A stretch of 38,278 nucleotides of DNA. It comes from Comamonadaceae bacterium (GTDB lineage Bacteria; Pseudomonadota; Gammaproteobacteria; Burkholderiales; Burkholderiaceae_C). The DNA is taken from assembly GCA_947479935.1 (NCBI GenBank), contig CANKBG010000023.1, positions 1 to 38,278 on the forward strand, in the 5' to 3' direction. Both the position numbers and the translations under genes were made by a program. Below are positions 17,230-26,662 of this stretch, in pieces. Under the pieces are notes generated by a model. It had not been told where the DNA came from. It ran no database searches and was given only the letters and a program-made list of their open reading frames with translations. Numbering within the stretch: position 1 is the stretch's first letter; every line of letters starts with the position of its first letter.

Positions 17230-17994
17230 ATGACATTTTTGGCAATTGACGTCGGTAACACTCGTTTGAAGTGGGCGCTCTACGATCGGCCGCATACCCA
17301 AGCCAGCATATTGGCGCAGGGCGCGGAGTTTTTAGAGAACATCGAAACCCTCGCCGACGGGCCTTGGGCTGGCTTGCCTGCGCCCCAACGTATGTTGGGT
17401 TGTGTGGTGGCCGGTGATGCGGTGAAGCGGCGTGTACAAGAGCAAATGGAACTTTGGGATGTGGCGCCGCAATGGGTGGTGTCTTCAAGTGAAGAGGCGG
17501 GGGTGAGCAATGGCTACGACCACCCGACTCGCTTAGGCTCAGATCGATGGGTGGCCATGGTGGGTGCACGTCATCGCATGCTGGCCAAGGGCGTTGCCAA
17601 ACCTTTGGTGGTGGTCATGGTGGGCACTGCCGTCACGGTAGAGGCGCTTGACCAACATGGTAAATTTTTAGGCGGTTTCATCTTGCCGGGGCACGGCATT
17701 ATGTTGCGTGCGTTGGAGTCTGGTACGGCAGGCTTGCATGTGCCCACCGGTGAAGTTCGGCCCTTTCCCACCAACACCAGCGATGCCCTGACCAGTGGCG
17801 GCACGTACGCCATTGCCGGCGCCTGTGAGCGCATGGTGCAGCACGTAAAAGATCACACAGGCATCATGCCTGAATGCGTGATGACGGGAGGTGCGGGTTG
17901 GAAAATGGCGCCCAGCATGGCCATTCAATTTGAATTGGTCGACAGCCTTGTTTTTGACGGCCTTTTGAAGTTGGCGCAGACTCGGTTCACGTGA
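17230..17994 (+). CDS. coaX: Type III pantothenate kinase
   Basis: 254-residue ASKHA-fold kinase that phosphorylates pantothenate in the first step of coenzyme A synthesis. Signatures are the N-terminal phosphate loop [13 protein letters not shown] at residues 5-17, the [11 protein letters not shown] segment that binds the nucleotide, and [22 protein letters not shown] with the conserved glycines. It is a housekeeping enzyme of normal length. In many betaproteobacteria coaX follows birA; here birA is not upstream and the gene is head to head with a C45 hydrolase. The stop lies two bases from the stop of the convergent TetR gene. Confidence 0.93.
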   Translation: MTFLAIDVGNTRLKWALYDRPHTQASILAQGAEFLENIETLADGPWAGLPAPQRMLGCVVAGDAVKRRVQEQMELWDVAPQWVVSSSEEAGVSNGYDHPTRLGSDRWVAMVGARHRMLAKGVAKPLVVVMVGTAVTVEALDQHGKFLGGFILPGHGIMLRALESGTAGLHVPTGEVRPFPTNTSDALTSGGTYAIAGACERMVQHVKDHTGIMPECVMTGGAGWKMAPSMAIQFELVDSLVFDGLLKLAQTRFT

Positions 17995-17996
17995 AA

Positions 17997-18662
17997 TTAA
18001 GGTTTTTCAGAAGCGTAGGCATGCGTGAGTTGCATGAGGTGCGCGCGCTCATCGGCGTCTTCCAAATAGGGGGCTAACAATAAAAGCACATGCCGCGCAC
18101 CACGTGCCAATGAGTCGCCTGCGCTTTCAGGCTCCATGGCGTGGCGTGGGTTCCTCACATATTCGTAGCTGAGCCAATAAGTTACCACCACCGACATGCT
18201 GGCCGACAAGGTACTGAAGGTCTCGGGCTCGTTTCGAATGTGGCCTTGCCTGGCCAAGGCTTGGAGTAAATGGTTGAGGGAAGCGGTTTTCACTTCAAGA
18301 ATGTGTTTGAAGTTGGTTTCCAAATGGCGATTTTTTGACAATAAATCGTTTAAGTCTCGGTACAAAAACCGGTGTTCCCAAATCAGTTCAAACAGCGAAT
18401 GCAAAAAGAACCAAGCATCTTCAACGTCTTTCACATCTTGGCTGGCCTCTAACAACTTCAATATGTCTTCTTTGTAGTTGTCAAACAGATGGCTCACCAA
18501 TTGGTCTTTGGCGGGAAAGTGGTAGTACAAATTTCCGGGGCTGATGCGCAGCTCCGAAGAAATAAGCGTGGTCGACACATTGGGCTCGCCATAGCGATTG
18601 AACAAGTCTAAGGAGACTGTGGCAATGCGCTCTGCTGTGCGTCGAGGGGCTTTTTTAACCAT
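17997..18662 (-). CDS. TetR-family regulator, PhaD-like
   Basis: 221-residue TetR regulator. The DNA-binding domain spans residues 5-55: RRTAERIATVSLDLFNRYG then the helix-turn-helix VSTTLISSELRISPGNLYYHF. A long C-terminal ligand domain follows. The sequence resembles PhaD-type regulators found next to polyhydroxyalkanoate genes, and the gene lies seven bases downstream of a phasin gene. I infer that it controls granule-associated protein expression in response to a PHA intermediate. The ATG at 18662 (MVKKAPRR) is chosen because the open frame upstream lies over the phasin 3' end. There is no clear ribosome site, consistent with coupled translation. Confidence 0.83.
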   Translation of the reverse strand: MVKKAPRRTAERIATVSLDLFNRYGEPNVSTTLISSELRISPGNLYYHFPAKDQLVSHLFDNYKEDILKLLEASQDVKDVEDAWFFLHSLFELIWEHRFLYRDLNDLLSKNRHLETNFKHILEVKTASLNHLLQALARQGHIRNEPETFSTLSASMSVVVTYWLSYEYVRNPRHAMEPESAGDSLARGARHVLLLLAPYLEDADERAHLMQLTHAYASEKP

Positions 18663-18669
18663 GCTGATG

Positions 18670-19176
18670 CTACTTTGTCGCCTTGCTGACTTTGGCTGTT
18701 GCGCGTTTGCGAGGCGCTGCTTTGGAAGATGCCGTCCCTGCTTTGCCAATCGCTGCGCTTAATGCGGCTTCAAGTTTTTCAACACGTTCTTGCAAATCAG
18801 CCACTTCTTGTGTTGTGGGCAAGCCTAAGCTTTTCAGGGCCCGCGCCACACGGTCTTCAAACAAATGTTCAAGGCGGTCCACTTTGGCCCCAACGGGTTG
18901 AATGATGCCGGCGCTCAAACCTTTTGTCATTTGGCTGAAATGCGCGGCGGCCTCATTGATTTTTTCTTGTGCAGCTTCTTGCGATTTGCGTTGGAAGGCC
19001 AATCCATCTGCCACCAAGGACTCAAAAGCCTTGCTGCCCTGCGCTCTGGCCTGAGCCTGAGCTTGCGCCATGGCGCCTAGACCCGCCAGCCAAATGTCTT
19101 TAGAGGCGGCACTGTGCAAGGGTTCGCTGGGATGGGATGCATCTTTCGCGGGTTTTTTAGGTGAGGTGGGGGCCAT
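18670..19176 (-). CDS. Phasin family protein (PHA granule-associated, PhaF/PhaI-like)
   Basis: 168-residue phasin of the TIGR01837 type. The core begins with SKDIWLAGLGAMAQAQAQ, an amphipathic helix that coats polyhydroxyalkanoate granules, followed by the VDRLEHLFEDRVARALKSLGLP segment and a short coiled coil (VADLQERVEKLEAAL). The last 20 residues are Ala/Lys/Arg-rich like a very short version of the PhaF histone-like tail, and could bind DNA or acidic surfaces. A good ribosome site (GGAG, about six bases away) precedes the ATG. It is transcribed away from rmlB and is probably in one operon with the PhaD-like regulator. Confidence 0.88.
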   Translation of the reverse strand: MAPTSPKKPAKDASHPSEPLHSAASKDIWLAGLGAMAQAQAQARAQGSKAFESLVADGLAFQRKSQEAAQEKINEAAAHFSQMTKGLSAGIIQPVGAKVDRLEHLFEDRVARALKSLGLPTTQEVADLQERVEKLEAALSAAIGKAGTASSKAAPRKRATAKVSKATK

Positions 19177-19232
19177 GGAAACTCCGTACTTCTGAGGGCG
19201 ACCTGTAAAGCCTCACTTTAACCGCTGCCGGA

Positions 19233-19248
19233 AAGCCTGCCAAGGCTT
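19233..19248. other. Short inverted repeat in the phasin-rmlB divergent promoter region
   Basis: AAGCCT and AGGCTT form a perfect 6-base inverted repeat with a four-base gap, directly before a TAGAAT (19250-19255) that could be the rmlB -10 box. No good -35 box is visible at 16-18 bases. It may be an operator or a chance palindrome. Confidence 0.25.
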
Positions 19249-19276
19249 CTAGAATAGGGTTTTGGAAAGAAAAAAC

Positions 19277-20338
19277 ATGTCCGTTCTGATCACTGGCGGT
19301 GCAGGCTTCATTGGTGCCAATTTTGTGTTGGACTGGGTTGCCCACACCGATGAAAAAATCGTCAATCTCGACAAGCTCACCTATGCAGGTAACTTGGAGT
19401 CCTTGGCTTCTTTGAAGAACAACCCGCGTCATGTTTTTGTGCAAGGTGACATTGGTGATGTGGCTTTATTGCCCCAATTATTGGCCGAATATCAGCCCCG
19501 GGCGGTGTTGAACTTTGCTGCTGAAAGCCATGTAGACCGTTCGATTCATGGCCCAGGGGAGTTCATTGAAACCAACATTGTAGGTACCTTTCGTTTGCTC
19601 GAATCGGTACGCGGCTATTGGCAGGGCTTAAGCGCAGAAGACAAAGAAAAGTTTCGTTTTTTGCATGTGTCCACCGACGAAGTGTATGGCAGCCTCACGC
19701 CGCAAGAGCCTGCGTTTACGGAAAGCCATCAGTACGAACCCAACAGTCCTTACAGTGCCAGCAAAGCGGCCAGCGACCACTTGGTAAGAGCTTGGCATCA
19801 CACCTACGGTTTGCCGGTACTCACCACCAATTGCAGCAACAACTATGGCCCGTTGCACTTTCCTGAAAAACTCATTCCCCTCATGATTGTGAATGCGCTG
19901 GCTGGCAAGCCTTTGCCGGTGTACGGCGACGGCATGCAAGTGCGCGATTGGCTGTATGTGAAAGACCACTGCAGTGCCATTCGCCGTGTGTTGGAGGGCG
20001 GTCGCTTGGGCGAAACCTACAACGTAGGGGGCTGGAATGAAAAGCCCAACATTGACATTGTCAAAACAGTATGTGCCTTGCTCGATGAACTGCGTCCGCG
20101 AGTTGATGGTGCCAGCTACACCACTCAAATTTCTTATGTGAAAGACCGGCCAGGTCACGACAGACGCTACGCCATTGACGCTCACAAGTTGGAAAAAGAA
20201 CTGGGCTGGAAACCGGCAGAAACTTTTGAAACGGGCATTCGTAAAACGGTGGCCTGGTATTTGGAAAACACGGAATGGGTAGCGCACGTGCAAAGCGGTG
20301 CCTATCGCGATTGGGTGTCTAAGCAGTACACCGCATGA
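19277..20338 (+). CDS. rmlB: dTDP-glucose 4,6-dehydratase
   Basis: 353-residue short-chain dehydrogenase of the extended class that converts dTDP-glucose to dTDP-4-keto-6-deoxyglucose for rhamnose synthesis. It shows the Rossmann motif [10 protein letters not shown] near residues 8-17, [10 protein letters not shown], the catalytic STDEVYG segment with Asp-Glu, and YSASKAASD with the Tyr-Lys pair. The ATG at 19277 follows a GGAAAG ribosome site; an in-frame TTG 15 bases upstream is unlikely. It overlaps rmlD by four bases. The partner genes rmlA and rmlC are not next to it. Confidence 0.95.
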   Translation: MSVLITGGAGFIGANFVLDWVAHTDEKIVNLDKLTYAGNLESLASLKNNPRHVFVQGDIGDVALLPQLLAEYQPRAVLNFAAESHVDRSIHGPGEFIETNIVGTFRLLESVRGYWQGLSAEDKEKFRFLHVSTDEVYGSLTPQEPAFTESHQYEPNSPYSASKAASDHLVRAWHHTYGLPVLTTNCSNNYGPLHFPEKLIPLMIVNALAGKPLPVYGDGMQVRDWLYVKDHCSAIRRVLEGGRLGETYNVGGWNEKPNIDIVKTVCALLDELRPRVDGASYTTQISYVKDRPGHDRRYAIDAHKLEKELGWKPAETFETGIRKTVAWYLENTEWVAHVQSGAYRDWVSKQYTA

Positions 20339-21216
20339 AAATTTTATTGCTCGGCAAAAACGGCCAGTTGGGCTCTGAGTTGCAGCGCAGCTTGGCTCCT
20401 TTGGGCGAATTGTTGGCGCTTGACAGGCGCAGTACCTTGCATTGTGGCGACCTTCTCAACTTAGAAGGTTTGGCAGAGACGGTTCGAGCGTTGAGGCCTG
20501 ATGTGGTTGTGAATGCAGCGGCCTATACCGCCGTCGACAAAGCCGAGTCCGATCAAGAAGTTGCGCATCGGGTGAATGCGCTGGCGCCTGAAGTTTTGTC
20601 GCGCGAGTGCGCTGCGCTGGGGGCTTATTTGGTTCATTTCTCCACCGACTATGTGTTTGATGGCAGTGGCCAAACCCCATGGACCGAATTTGACGCAACA
20701 GGCCCGGTGAATGTGTATGGCCAAAGTAAATTGGCGGGCGAGCAAGGCATTGCCAAACAGGGCGCAAGGCATGTCATTTTTAGAACCAGTTGGGTGTATG
20801 GCACCGAGGGCGGCAATTTTGCCAAGACCATGCTCCGATTGGCGCAAGAGCGCGACAAAATGGCGGTCATCAACGACCAGTTTGGCGCGCCTACTGGCGC
20901 GGCTTTGTTGGCCGACATCACCGCCTTGGCACTCCAATTGCCAGCGCCTTTGATGGGTATTTATCACTTGGCAGCAGCGGGCGAAACCACTTGGTATGCC
21001 TACGCGGAATATGTACTGGCCAAGTCCAAGCAATTGAAACCCAACTTAAATTACACAGTGAAAGAGTTTGTGGCCGTGCCCACGTCCGACTTTCCCACGC
21101 CTGCCAAGCGGCCCCTCAACTCCCGACTTGACTGCAGCCGCCTGACAGAGGCGCTCAAGCGCCCATTACCCCCATGGCAGGCAGGGGTCGATCAATTGCT
21201 GGCAAAAATTTTGTGA
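20335..21216 (+). CDS. rmlD: dTDP-4-dehydrorhamnose reductase
   Basis: 293-residue NAD(P)H-dependent reductase that catalyses the last step of dTDP-L-rhamnose formation. Signatures are [10 protein letters not shown] at residues 7-16, [26 protein letters not shown], and [10 protein letters not shown] with the catalytic Tyr and Lys. The start overlaps the rmlB stop (ATGA). The product feeds lipopolysaccharide or exopolysaccharide rhamnose, but no glycosyltransferase is nearby. The gene downstream (argB) belongs to another pathway and is separated by 114 bases. Confidence 0.94.
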   Translation: MKILLLGKNGQLGSELQRSLAPLGELLALDRRSTLHCGDLLNLEGLAETVRALRPDVVVNAAAYTAVDKAESDQEVAHRVNALAPEVLSRECAALGAYLVHFSTDYVFDGSGQTPWTEFDATGPVNVYGQSKLAGEQGIAKQGARHVIFRTSWVYGTEGGNFAKTMLRLAQERDKMAVINDQFGAPTGAALLADITALALQLPAPLMGIYHLAAAGETTWYAYAEYVLAKSKQLKPNLNYTVKEFVAVPTSDFPTPAKRPLNSRLDCSRLTEALKRPLPPWQAGVDQLLAKIL

Positions 21217-21290
21217 ACTTAGGGCTTGGGTTCAGCACAACTGCCCCAAAAGTGTTCACAATATGGCTCTGAATGGGTTCCATCCAATGA

Positions 21291-21306
21291 GCAAGTACTG
21301 ACTTGC
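21291..21306. other. Inverted repeat upstream of argB
   Basis: GCAAGT, a four-base gap, and ACTTGC form a perfect 6-base inverted repeat that ends 24 bases before the argB ATG. It could be a regulatory site or a small leader hairpin. It does not resemble the ArgR consensus I know, and no promoter could be placed with confidence. Confidence 0.25.
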
Positions 21307-21330
21307 ATGTTTCCAATTTGACGGCACATC

Positions 21331-22230
21331 ATGACTGACAACAATTCTTTGGCTCACATCTCCCCCAGCGACAAAGCGGAAATATTGGCGCAAGCCTTGC
21401 CCTACATTCGCAAGTTTCACGGCAAAACCTTGGTCATTAAATACGGCGGCAATGCCATGACCGACCCAGCGCTTCAGGCCGACTTTGCAGAAGACGTGGT
21501 GCTGCTCAAGTTGGTGGGCATGAACCCTGTGGTGGTTCATGGCGGTGGTCCTCAAATTGAAACAGCACTGAACCGCTTGGGCAAAAAAGGTGAGTTCATT
21601 CAAGGCATGCGCGTGACCGATGCCGAAACCATGGAAGTGGTGGAGTGGGTTTTGGCCGGTGAAGTGCAACAAGACATTGTGGGCTTGATCAACCAAGCGG
21701 GCGGCAAGGCGGTGGGCTTAACAGGTCGCGATGGCGGCATGATTCGCGCCAAGAAACTCAAAATGGTCGACAACGCCGATCCTTCCAAAGAATATGACGT
21801 AGGCCAAGTGGGCGACATCGTGTCAATCGACCCGAGCGTGGTGAAAGCCTTGCAAGACGATGCGTTCATTCCCGTCATCAGCCCCATTGGTTTTGGCGAA
21901 AACAATGAAAGCTACAACATCAACGCCGATGTGGTGGCCGGCAAATTGGCCAGCGTGCTCCGAGCCGAAAAATTGGTGCTGCTTACTAACACACCTGGCG
22001 TGTTGGACAAGGCAGGCAATTTGCTTACAGATTTATCAGCGCGCCGTATTGACGAGCTGTTTGCCGATGGCACCATCAGCGGTGGCATGCTGCCCAAAAT
22101 CAGTGGTGCCTTGGATGCAGCCAAAAGCGGTGTCAATGCTGTGCACATCATTGACGGTCGTGTGCCGCACGCCATGCTGCTTGAGATTTTGACCGATCAA
22201 GCCTTCGGCACCATGATTCGAAGCCACTAA
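21331..22230 (+). CDS. argB: N-acetylglutamate kinase
   Basis: 299-residue amino acid kinase that phosphorylates N-acetyl-L-glutamate in arginine synthesis. Signatures are [12 protein letters not shown] around residues 35-46, [10 protein letters not shown] around 70-79, the [14 protein letters not shown] segment, and [15 protein letters not shown] near the ATP site. Length and motifs are typical of the arginine-inhibited proteobacterial form. It is followed by slmA after 15 bases, an arrangement common in Burkholderiales. Confidence 0.96.
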   Translation: MTDNNSLAHISPSDKAEILAQALPYIRKFHGKTLVIKYGGNAMTDPALQADFAEDVVLLKLVGMNPVVVHGGGPQIETALNRLGKKGEFIQGMRVTDAETMEVVEWVLAGEVQQDIVGLINQAGGKAVGLTGRDGGMIRAKKLKMVDNADPSKEYDVGQVGDIVSIDPSVVKALQDDAFIPVISPIGFGENNESYNINADVVAGKLASVLRAEKLVLLTNTPGVLDKAGNLLTDLSARRIDELFADGTISGGMLPKISGALDAAKSGVNAVHIIDGRVPHAMLLEILTDQAFGTMIRSH

Positions 22231-22245
22231 GCAAAGGGAACCTTC

Positions 22246-22890
22246 ATGACATCTGAGACCACTTCTGCTGATTCGTTGCCAGAAAACGAAGCGTCTGGTG
22301 CAACCGAGGCCCCTGCGCGCAAGCGCCCTAAGCCTGGTGAGCGTCGTTTGCAAATATTGCAAACCTTGGCGGGCATGTTGGAGCAGCCCAGTGCAGAGCG
22401 CATCACCACGGCGGCCTTGTCGGCCAAGTTGGGGGTGAGTGAGGCGGCCCTTTACCGCCACTTTGCCAGCAAGGCGCAAATGTTTGAGGGCTTGATTGAT
22501 TTTGTCGAGCAATCGGTGTTTGCATTTGTTCGTCAAATTGCCGACCGCGAGCCCGCAGGGCCTGCTCAAGTTGGACGCATGGTGGTTTTAATTTTGCAAT
22601 TTGCTGAAAAGAACCCTGGCATGGCGCGTGTCATGACGGGTGATGCACTGGTGTTTGAAAACGAGCGTTTGCAAGAGCGCATGAATTTGTTATTCGATAA
22701 ACTTGAAAGCGCGTTCAAGCAATCTTTGCGTGATGGTGGCCCGCAAAGCGATACGCCCACAGTCGATGCACAAGTCACAGCGTCTTTGCTGGTGGCCTTC
22801 ATGATGGGCCGAATGCAGCGCTTTGCGCGTTCAGGCTTTAAGCGTTTGCCTTCAGAGAATTTGCAGGCTTCTTTGGCCAGAGTTCTTTGA
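22246..22890 (+). CDS. slmA: Nucleoid occlusion factor SlmA (TetR fold)
   Basis: 214-residue TetR-fold protein. After a variable 25-residue leader, the region KPGERRLQILQTLAGMLEQP and the helix-turn-helix ITTAALSAKLGVSEAALYRHFASKAQMFEGLI match SlmA closely. SlmA binds specific chromosomal sites and blocks FtsZ ring assembly over the nucleoid instead of regulating transcription. The C-terminal end with GRMQRFARSGFKRLPSENL is also typical. A ribosome site AAGGGAA precedes the ATG, and a terminator-like hairpin follows the stop. Confidence 0.92.
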   Translation: MTSETTSADSLPENEASGATEAPARKRPKPGERRLQILQTLAGMLEQPSAERITTAALSAKLGVSEAALYRHFASKAQMFEGLIDFVEQSVFAFVRQIADREPAGPAQVGRMVVLILQFAEKNPGMARVMTGDALVFENERLQERMNLLFDKLESAFKQSLRDGGPQSDTPTVDAQVTASLLVAFMMGRMQRFARSGFKRLPSENLQASLARVL

Positions 22891-22904
22891 AGCGAATTGT
22901 CATC

Positions 22905-22937
22905 AAAAAGGGACCCTGAGTGAGGTGCCTTTTTTTG
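22905..22937. terminator. Intrinsic terminator between slmA and the mannonate dehydratase gene
   Basis: AAAAAGG (22905-22911), one mismatch, ACC, an eight-base loop, GGT, one mismatch and CCTTTTT (22928-22934) form a stem followed by a run of eight T. The A-run on the left makes it usable from both strands. It lies between two convergent genes, as expected for a bidirectional terminator. Confidence 0.6.
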
Positions 22938-22944
22938 TTAAAGC

Positions 22945-24156
22945 TTACCAACTCCACAAAGTGCCGTCGTGCTGAAGTCGATTAACGGGCAGATAGGCGC
23001 GTTGATAAGGATATTTGGCGGCCAGTTTTTCATCAATGTCCACGCCGTGGCCGGGAGATTCTCCGCAATACAGTATGCCTTTTTCAAAGCGCCAATCGTG
23101 TGGAAAAACCGACAGCATTTCTTCGCTGTGGGCCATGTGTTCTTGAATGCCAAAGTTTGGCACCCACGTATCAAAGTGCAAAGCCGCGCCCATACAAACC
23201 GGTGACAAGTCGGTGGCGCCGTGGCAACCCGTTCGCACTTGGTAGAGGCTGGCCAAATCGGCAATGCGCCTTAAGTGCGTGATGCCCCCCGCATGCGTGA
23301 CCGTGGTGCGAATGTAGTCAATGAGTTGCTGCTCGATCAAATCTTTGCAGTCCCAAATGGTGTTGAAAATCTCTCCTACCGCCAAAGGTGTGGTGGTGTG
23401 TTGGCGAATGAGCTTGAAGGCTTCTTGATTTTCTGCGGGAGTGGGATCTTCTAACCAAAACAAATGAAAAGGCTCTAGGGCTTTGCCCAATCGACCAGCT
23501 TCGATGGGGGTGAGGCGATGATGCACATCGTGGAGTAAATGAATGTCGGGCCCGACAGCATCGCGCACGGTTTGAAACAAGCCGGGCGTGTGGTTCAAAT
23601 ATTTCTCAGTGCTCCAATCGTGCTCGCCAGGCAAGGGGCCATCAGCAGGTTCGTACATGCGGCCATTGCCACTCACGCCATAAACCTTGTTAAGACCAGG
23701 AATGCCACTTTGTGCGCGAATGGCCAAGTAGCCCATTTCTTTGTGACGCAACACCTCGTCTACCGTTTCTGCCGTGTCACGGCCTGTGGCGTGTGCGTAA
23801 GACATGATGGCGGTACGACTTCTTCCACCGAGCAATTGGTAAAGGGGTTGCCCTGCAATTTTGGCCTTGATATCCCAAAGCGCTGTGTCCACCGCCGCAA
23901 TGGCCGTCATGGTGACGGGCCCTCTGCGCCAATAAGAACCCTTGTAGAGGTATTGCCAAATGTCTTCAATTTGCTGCGGATCACGACCCAACAAACACGG
24001 TATGACGTGCTCTTCTAAGTAGCTCACCACCGACAACTCGCGCCCATTGAGGGTGGCATCGCCGACGCCTGTAAGGCCTTGATCGGTTTCAATTTTGAGG
24101 GTAACAAAATTGCGGCCAGGACTGCAAACAATGACACGAGCGGCAGTAATTTTCAT
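22945..24156 (-). CDS. manD: D-mannonate dehydratase, enolase superfamily (ManD)
   Basis: 403-residue magnesium-dependent dehydratase converting D-mannonate to 2-keto-3-deoxy-D-gluconate. The residues I recall as catalytic in Novosphingobium ManD fall at the same numbers: Arg147, Tyr159, Asp210, His212 (HDVHH), Glu236 (WLEDP), Glu262 (GEIFN), and a histidine at 312 (TGCHG) within one position. Retention of both the Tyr/Arg dyad and His212 argues for a true mannonate dehydratase instead of a low-activity gluconate-type paralog. It is the last gene of the minus-strand sugar acid operon, 27 bases after the mannonate oxidoreductase gene, and ends at a shared terminator. Confidence 0.92.
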   Translation of the reverse strand: MKITAARVIVCSPGRNFVTLKIETDQGLTGVGDATLNGRELSVVSYLEEHVIPCLLGRDPQQIEDIWQYLYKGSYWRRGPVTMTAIAAVDTALWDIKAKIAGQPLYQLLGGRSRTAIMSYAHATGRDTAETVDEVLRHKEMGYLAIRAQSGIPGLNKVYGVSGNGRMYEPADGPLPGEHDWSTEKYLNHTPGLFQTVRDAVGPDIHLLHDVHHRLTPIEAGRLGKALEPFHLFWLEDPTPAENQEAFKLIRQHTTTPLAVGEIFNTIWDCKDLIEQQLIDYIRTTVTHAGGITHLRRIADLASLYQVRTGCHGATDLSPVCMGAALHFDTWVPNFGIQEHMAHSEEMLSVFPHDWRFEKGILYCGESPGHGVDIDEKLAAKYPYQRAYLPVNRLQHDGTLWSW

Positions 24157-24183
24157 GACAAGTCTTTGTGCAAATGTACAAGC

Positions 24184-25596
24184 TTAGGTTTCTAAGGTGA
24201 TGGCAAATTTCACAGTAGCATCTAGCCCTTGGTAAATCAATTGATGGTGCCAATAGGCCACGCGATGAGCCCATTCTGTATTTTGAGAAAGCTCGGCACC
24301 CCACAAATCTTGCCGAGCCAAAAGCGCTTTAATGCTGGCTTCAGGTTCTGTCACTTGATGGGCACCCAAGGCCATCAAACTTTCTGCTTCTGGATCGTTG
24401 AGTTTGTAAGCATGGCCCTGTTCGTCAAGCGCCAATGTGTAGCGCAGAAAAATGGCAGCAGACAAAGCATGGAGTTCAAACGATGTGCCCTTGGCAATTT
24501 GGCCTTGCACAGAAGGCGGCCAGCGTTGTGGAATTTTTTGCGAACTGTCGGTGGCAATTTGATGCACGCTGTGTTTTAAATAAGGATTGCCAAAACGCTG
24601 AACGAGCGCATCGCGATAGTCGGCCCAATCTGTACGGCTTAAATGTGGTGCCACTTCACGCGTCATGAGGCGTGCAACAAACTCACGAATGTGATCGGCA
24701 CCAATGCAGTCGGCAATGTAGGCCCGTCCCGAGATGGCGCCCATCAGGGCCATGGCGGAATGGCTGCCGTTGAGCATTCGCAATTTAGCTTCTTCGTAGC
24801 TGTGCACATCGCCCGTGACACGCACACCGCACTTGGTCAGAAGCGCTGCATCGCCGGGGTCAACAAAGTTGTCCTCAATGACCCATTCCCAAAAAGTTTC
24901 GGTGCTGAGGGCGCATTCATCTTGTAAACCCAGTGCGACTTTGGCGGCAGAAGCCACTTCGACGGTGGCGGCCGGCACGATGCGATCGACCATGCTGCAA
25001 GGAAAGGCGCAATGAGCGTCCATCCATTTCATCAATCCAACATCTTGAGAACTGGCTGTGGCATGAATGATGGCTTTGAGTTTGTGGCCATTGCCTTGCA
25101 AGTTGTCACACGATGCAATGGTGAGGCCTGACTCGCCTGTAGCATGGCGCAAACGCAAGCCTTCAATCAGCAATTGGGCTAAGGCGGGGGTGTAGCCTTT
25201 TTCCGTCACCGTGAGTGTGATCCAACGCGTGTTGTTGGCTGCAATGGCGTTGAGCACATTCTGGCGTTCGGTGGTGGCTACGCTGGTTTGCCATAGCGCA
25301 CCCGGGACTTGCCATTCAAGCCCACCAGCACCTGCAATGCGCACAGCATACAAACCATCTTGAGCGCGCAGTTTGTTCACCAATGTGGGTTGTGTCATGC
25401 CCACGCCATGAATTCCCCAGCGCATATCGCCATCGCGCAGCAGTTGATCGAACACCATGGCTTGGTGAGCGCGGTGAAATGCGCCTAAGCCCAAATGCAC
25501 GACGCCCGGCTGATGAGTGGATGAAGAGTAGGCCGGTGTGTGAACAGACTTTGGAATGTGAGACAGTGTGGCGCGCGATAGCTTCAATTCAGCCAT
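24184..25596 (-). CDS. Mannitol dehydrogenase family oxidoreductase (fructuronate reductase/UxuB-like)
   Basis: 470-residue NAD-dependent long-chain polyol dehydrogenase. It shows the N-terminal nucleotide-binding segment VVHLGLGAFHRAHQA, the TVTEKGY motif, and the active-site stretch EEAKLRMLNGSHSAMA with the catalytic Lys and His. Family members interconvert D-fructuronate and D-mannonate (UxuB), tagaturonate and altronate, or mannitol and fructose. The adjacent mannonate dehydratase makes fructuronate/mannonate the best guess. The start overlaps the stop of the Ldh-family gene by eight bases, so translation is coupled. Confidence 0.87.
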   Translation of the reverse strand: MAELKLSRATLSHIPKSVHTPAYSSSTHQPGVVHLGLGAFHRAHQAMVFDQLLRDGDMRWGIHGVGMTQPTLVNKLRAQDGLYAVRIAGAGGLEWQVPGALWQTSVATTERQNVLNAIAANNTRWITLTVTEKGYTPALAQLLIEGLRLRHATGESGLTIASCDNLQGNGHKLKAIIHATASSQDVGLMKWMDAHCAFPCSMVDRIVPAATVEVASAAKVALGLQDECALSTETFWEWVIEDNFVDPGDAALLTKCGVRVTGDVHSYEEAKLRMLNGSHSAMALMGAISGRAYIADCIGADHIREFVARLMTREVAPHLSRTDWADYRDALVQRFGNPYLKHSVHQIATDSSQKIPQRWPPSVQGQIAKGTSFELHALSAAIFLRYTLALDEQGHAYKLNDPEAESLMALGAHQVTEPEASIKALLARQDLWGAELSQNTEWAHRVAYWHHQLIYQGLDATVKFAITLET

Positions 25597-26647
25597 GACG
25601 ATTTTTCAGCTTTTCTTCTGAAGACTGAATTTCGGCCCAAGTAGCGTCGTCAACCCAAATGCCATTTTGCGCACGATCAGCGCGCGCCGCACGCTCGGGT
25701 TCGCCGGCCATCATCACGCCTGAGGTGCCAGGGGCATCCGGACTTTGCCGCAACCAATCTTCAAAGGCCAAGGCTTCTTGTTCAAAGGCAGCCTGTGTGC
25801 CCAAGCGAACAGGGTCGATGAGCATGACCAGCATGCCGTTTAAAACAGCACGTTTGTGATCGGCTTCGCGGTGCCAAGTACCGCTGCCCGTCAAGGCGCC
25901 GCCTAACAATTCGCAGGCCATGGCCATGCCATAACCTTTGTGTTCACCAAAGGTCATGAGGGCGCCAAACAATCCATTGGATTGCGGCACCACCACCACG
26001 CTAGGATCGTTGGTGGGGAGGCCGTTTTGATCGATCAAATAACCATCAGGCACTTGCTCGCCTTTGTTGTATGCCACGCGCATCTTGCCTTGGGCCACAC
26101 GACTGGTGGCAAAGTCAAGCACAAAGGGTTTGCGGTTGCCCATGGGCACACCGATGCAGCAGGGGTTGGTGCCAAAGCGGCCATCACCACCGCCAAAGGG
26201 CGCCACCACCGGACGCGACAACACGTTGACAAAATGAATCGATACCAAGCCTTGCGCCACTGCCATTTCTGCAAAGTGACCGATGCGGCCCAAATGATGC
26301 GAACGGCTGAGTGCTACGGTGCACACGCCATGCTGCTTGGCGCGTTCTATGCCCATTTGCATGGCTTGCGCGCCCGTGATTTGGCCATAGCCACGTTGGC
26401 CGTCTAAGTTGAGCAGTGGGCCCGTATCGAGCAACACTTTGACGCCCGTGTTGGGGCTCAGGCCGCCTTCAAGCACGGCGTCGACATAGCGAGGCACCAT
26501 GCCCACACCGTGCGAGTCGTGACCACTTAAATTGGCCATGACCAAATTAGCGGCCACTTGTTCTGCTTCGGCAATTTCACTGCCGGTCATTTGAATGATG
26601 TGGCTAATTTGTTGCCGCAGTTGTTCGGCAGGAATGCATTGACTCAT
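25589..26647 (-). CDS. Ldh-family (malate/L-lactate/ureidoglycolate dehydrogenase type) oxidoreductase
   Basis: 352-residue NAD(P)-dependent 2-hydroxyacid oxidoreductase of the Ldh_2 fold, unrelated to classical lactate dehydrogenase. Marker motifs are SGHDSHGVGMVPRY near residues 41-54 with the catalytic His, SRSHHLGRIGHFAEMA, GTNPCCIGVP, VLDFATS and FGEHKGYGMA. Known members include YiaK (2,3-diketo-L-gulonate reductase) and malate or ureidoglycolate dehydrogenases. Its place between the altronate dehydratase and fructuronate reductase genes suggests action on a sugar-derived 2-hydroxy or 2-keto acid, but the substrate cannot be fixed. Confidence 0.87.
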   Translation of the reverse strand: MSQCIPAEQLRQQISHIIQMTGSEIAEAEQVAANLVMANLSGHDSHGVGMVPRYVDAVLEGGLSPNTGVKVLLDTGPLLNLDGQRGYGQITGAQAMQMGIERAKQHGVCTVALSRSHHLGRIGHFAEMAVAQGLVSIHFVNVLSRPVVAPFGGGDGRFGTNPCCIGVPMGNRKPFVLDFATSRVAQGKMRVAYNKGEQVPDGYLIDQNGLPTNDPSVVVVPQSNGLFGALMTFGEHKGYGMAMACELLGGALTGSGTWHREADHKRAVLNGMLVMLIDPVRLGTQAAFEQEALAFEDWLRQSPDAPGTSGVMMAGEPERAARADRAQNGIWVDDATWAEIQSSEEKLKNRHG

Positions 26648-26662
26648 GAATATTCTTTCAGG

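Noticed and set aside
17209..17301. Upstream extension of the C45 gene to 17301
   Set aside because: It would overlap the conserved coaX N-terminus, and the extra residues are not family-like.
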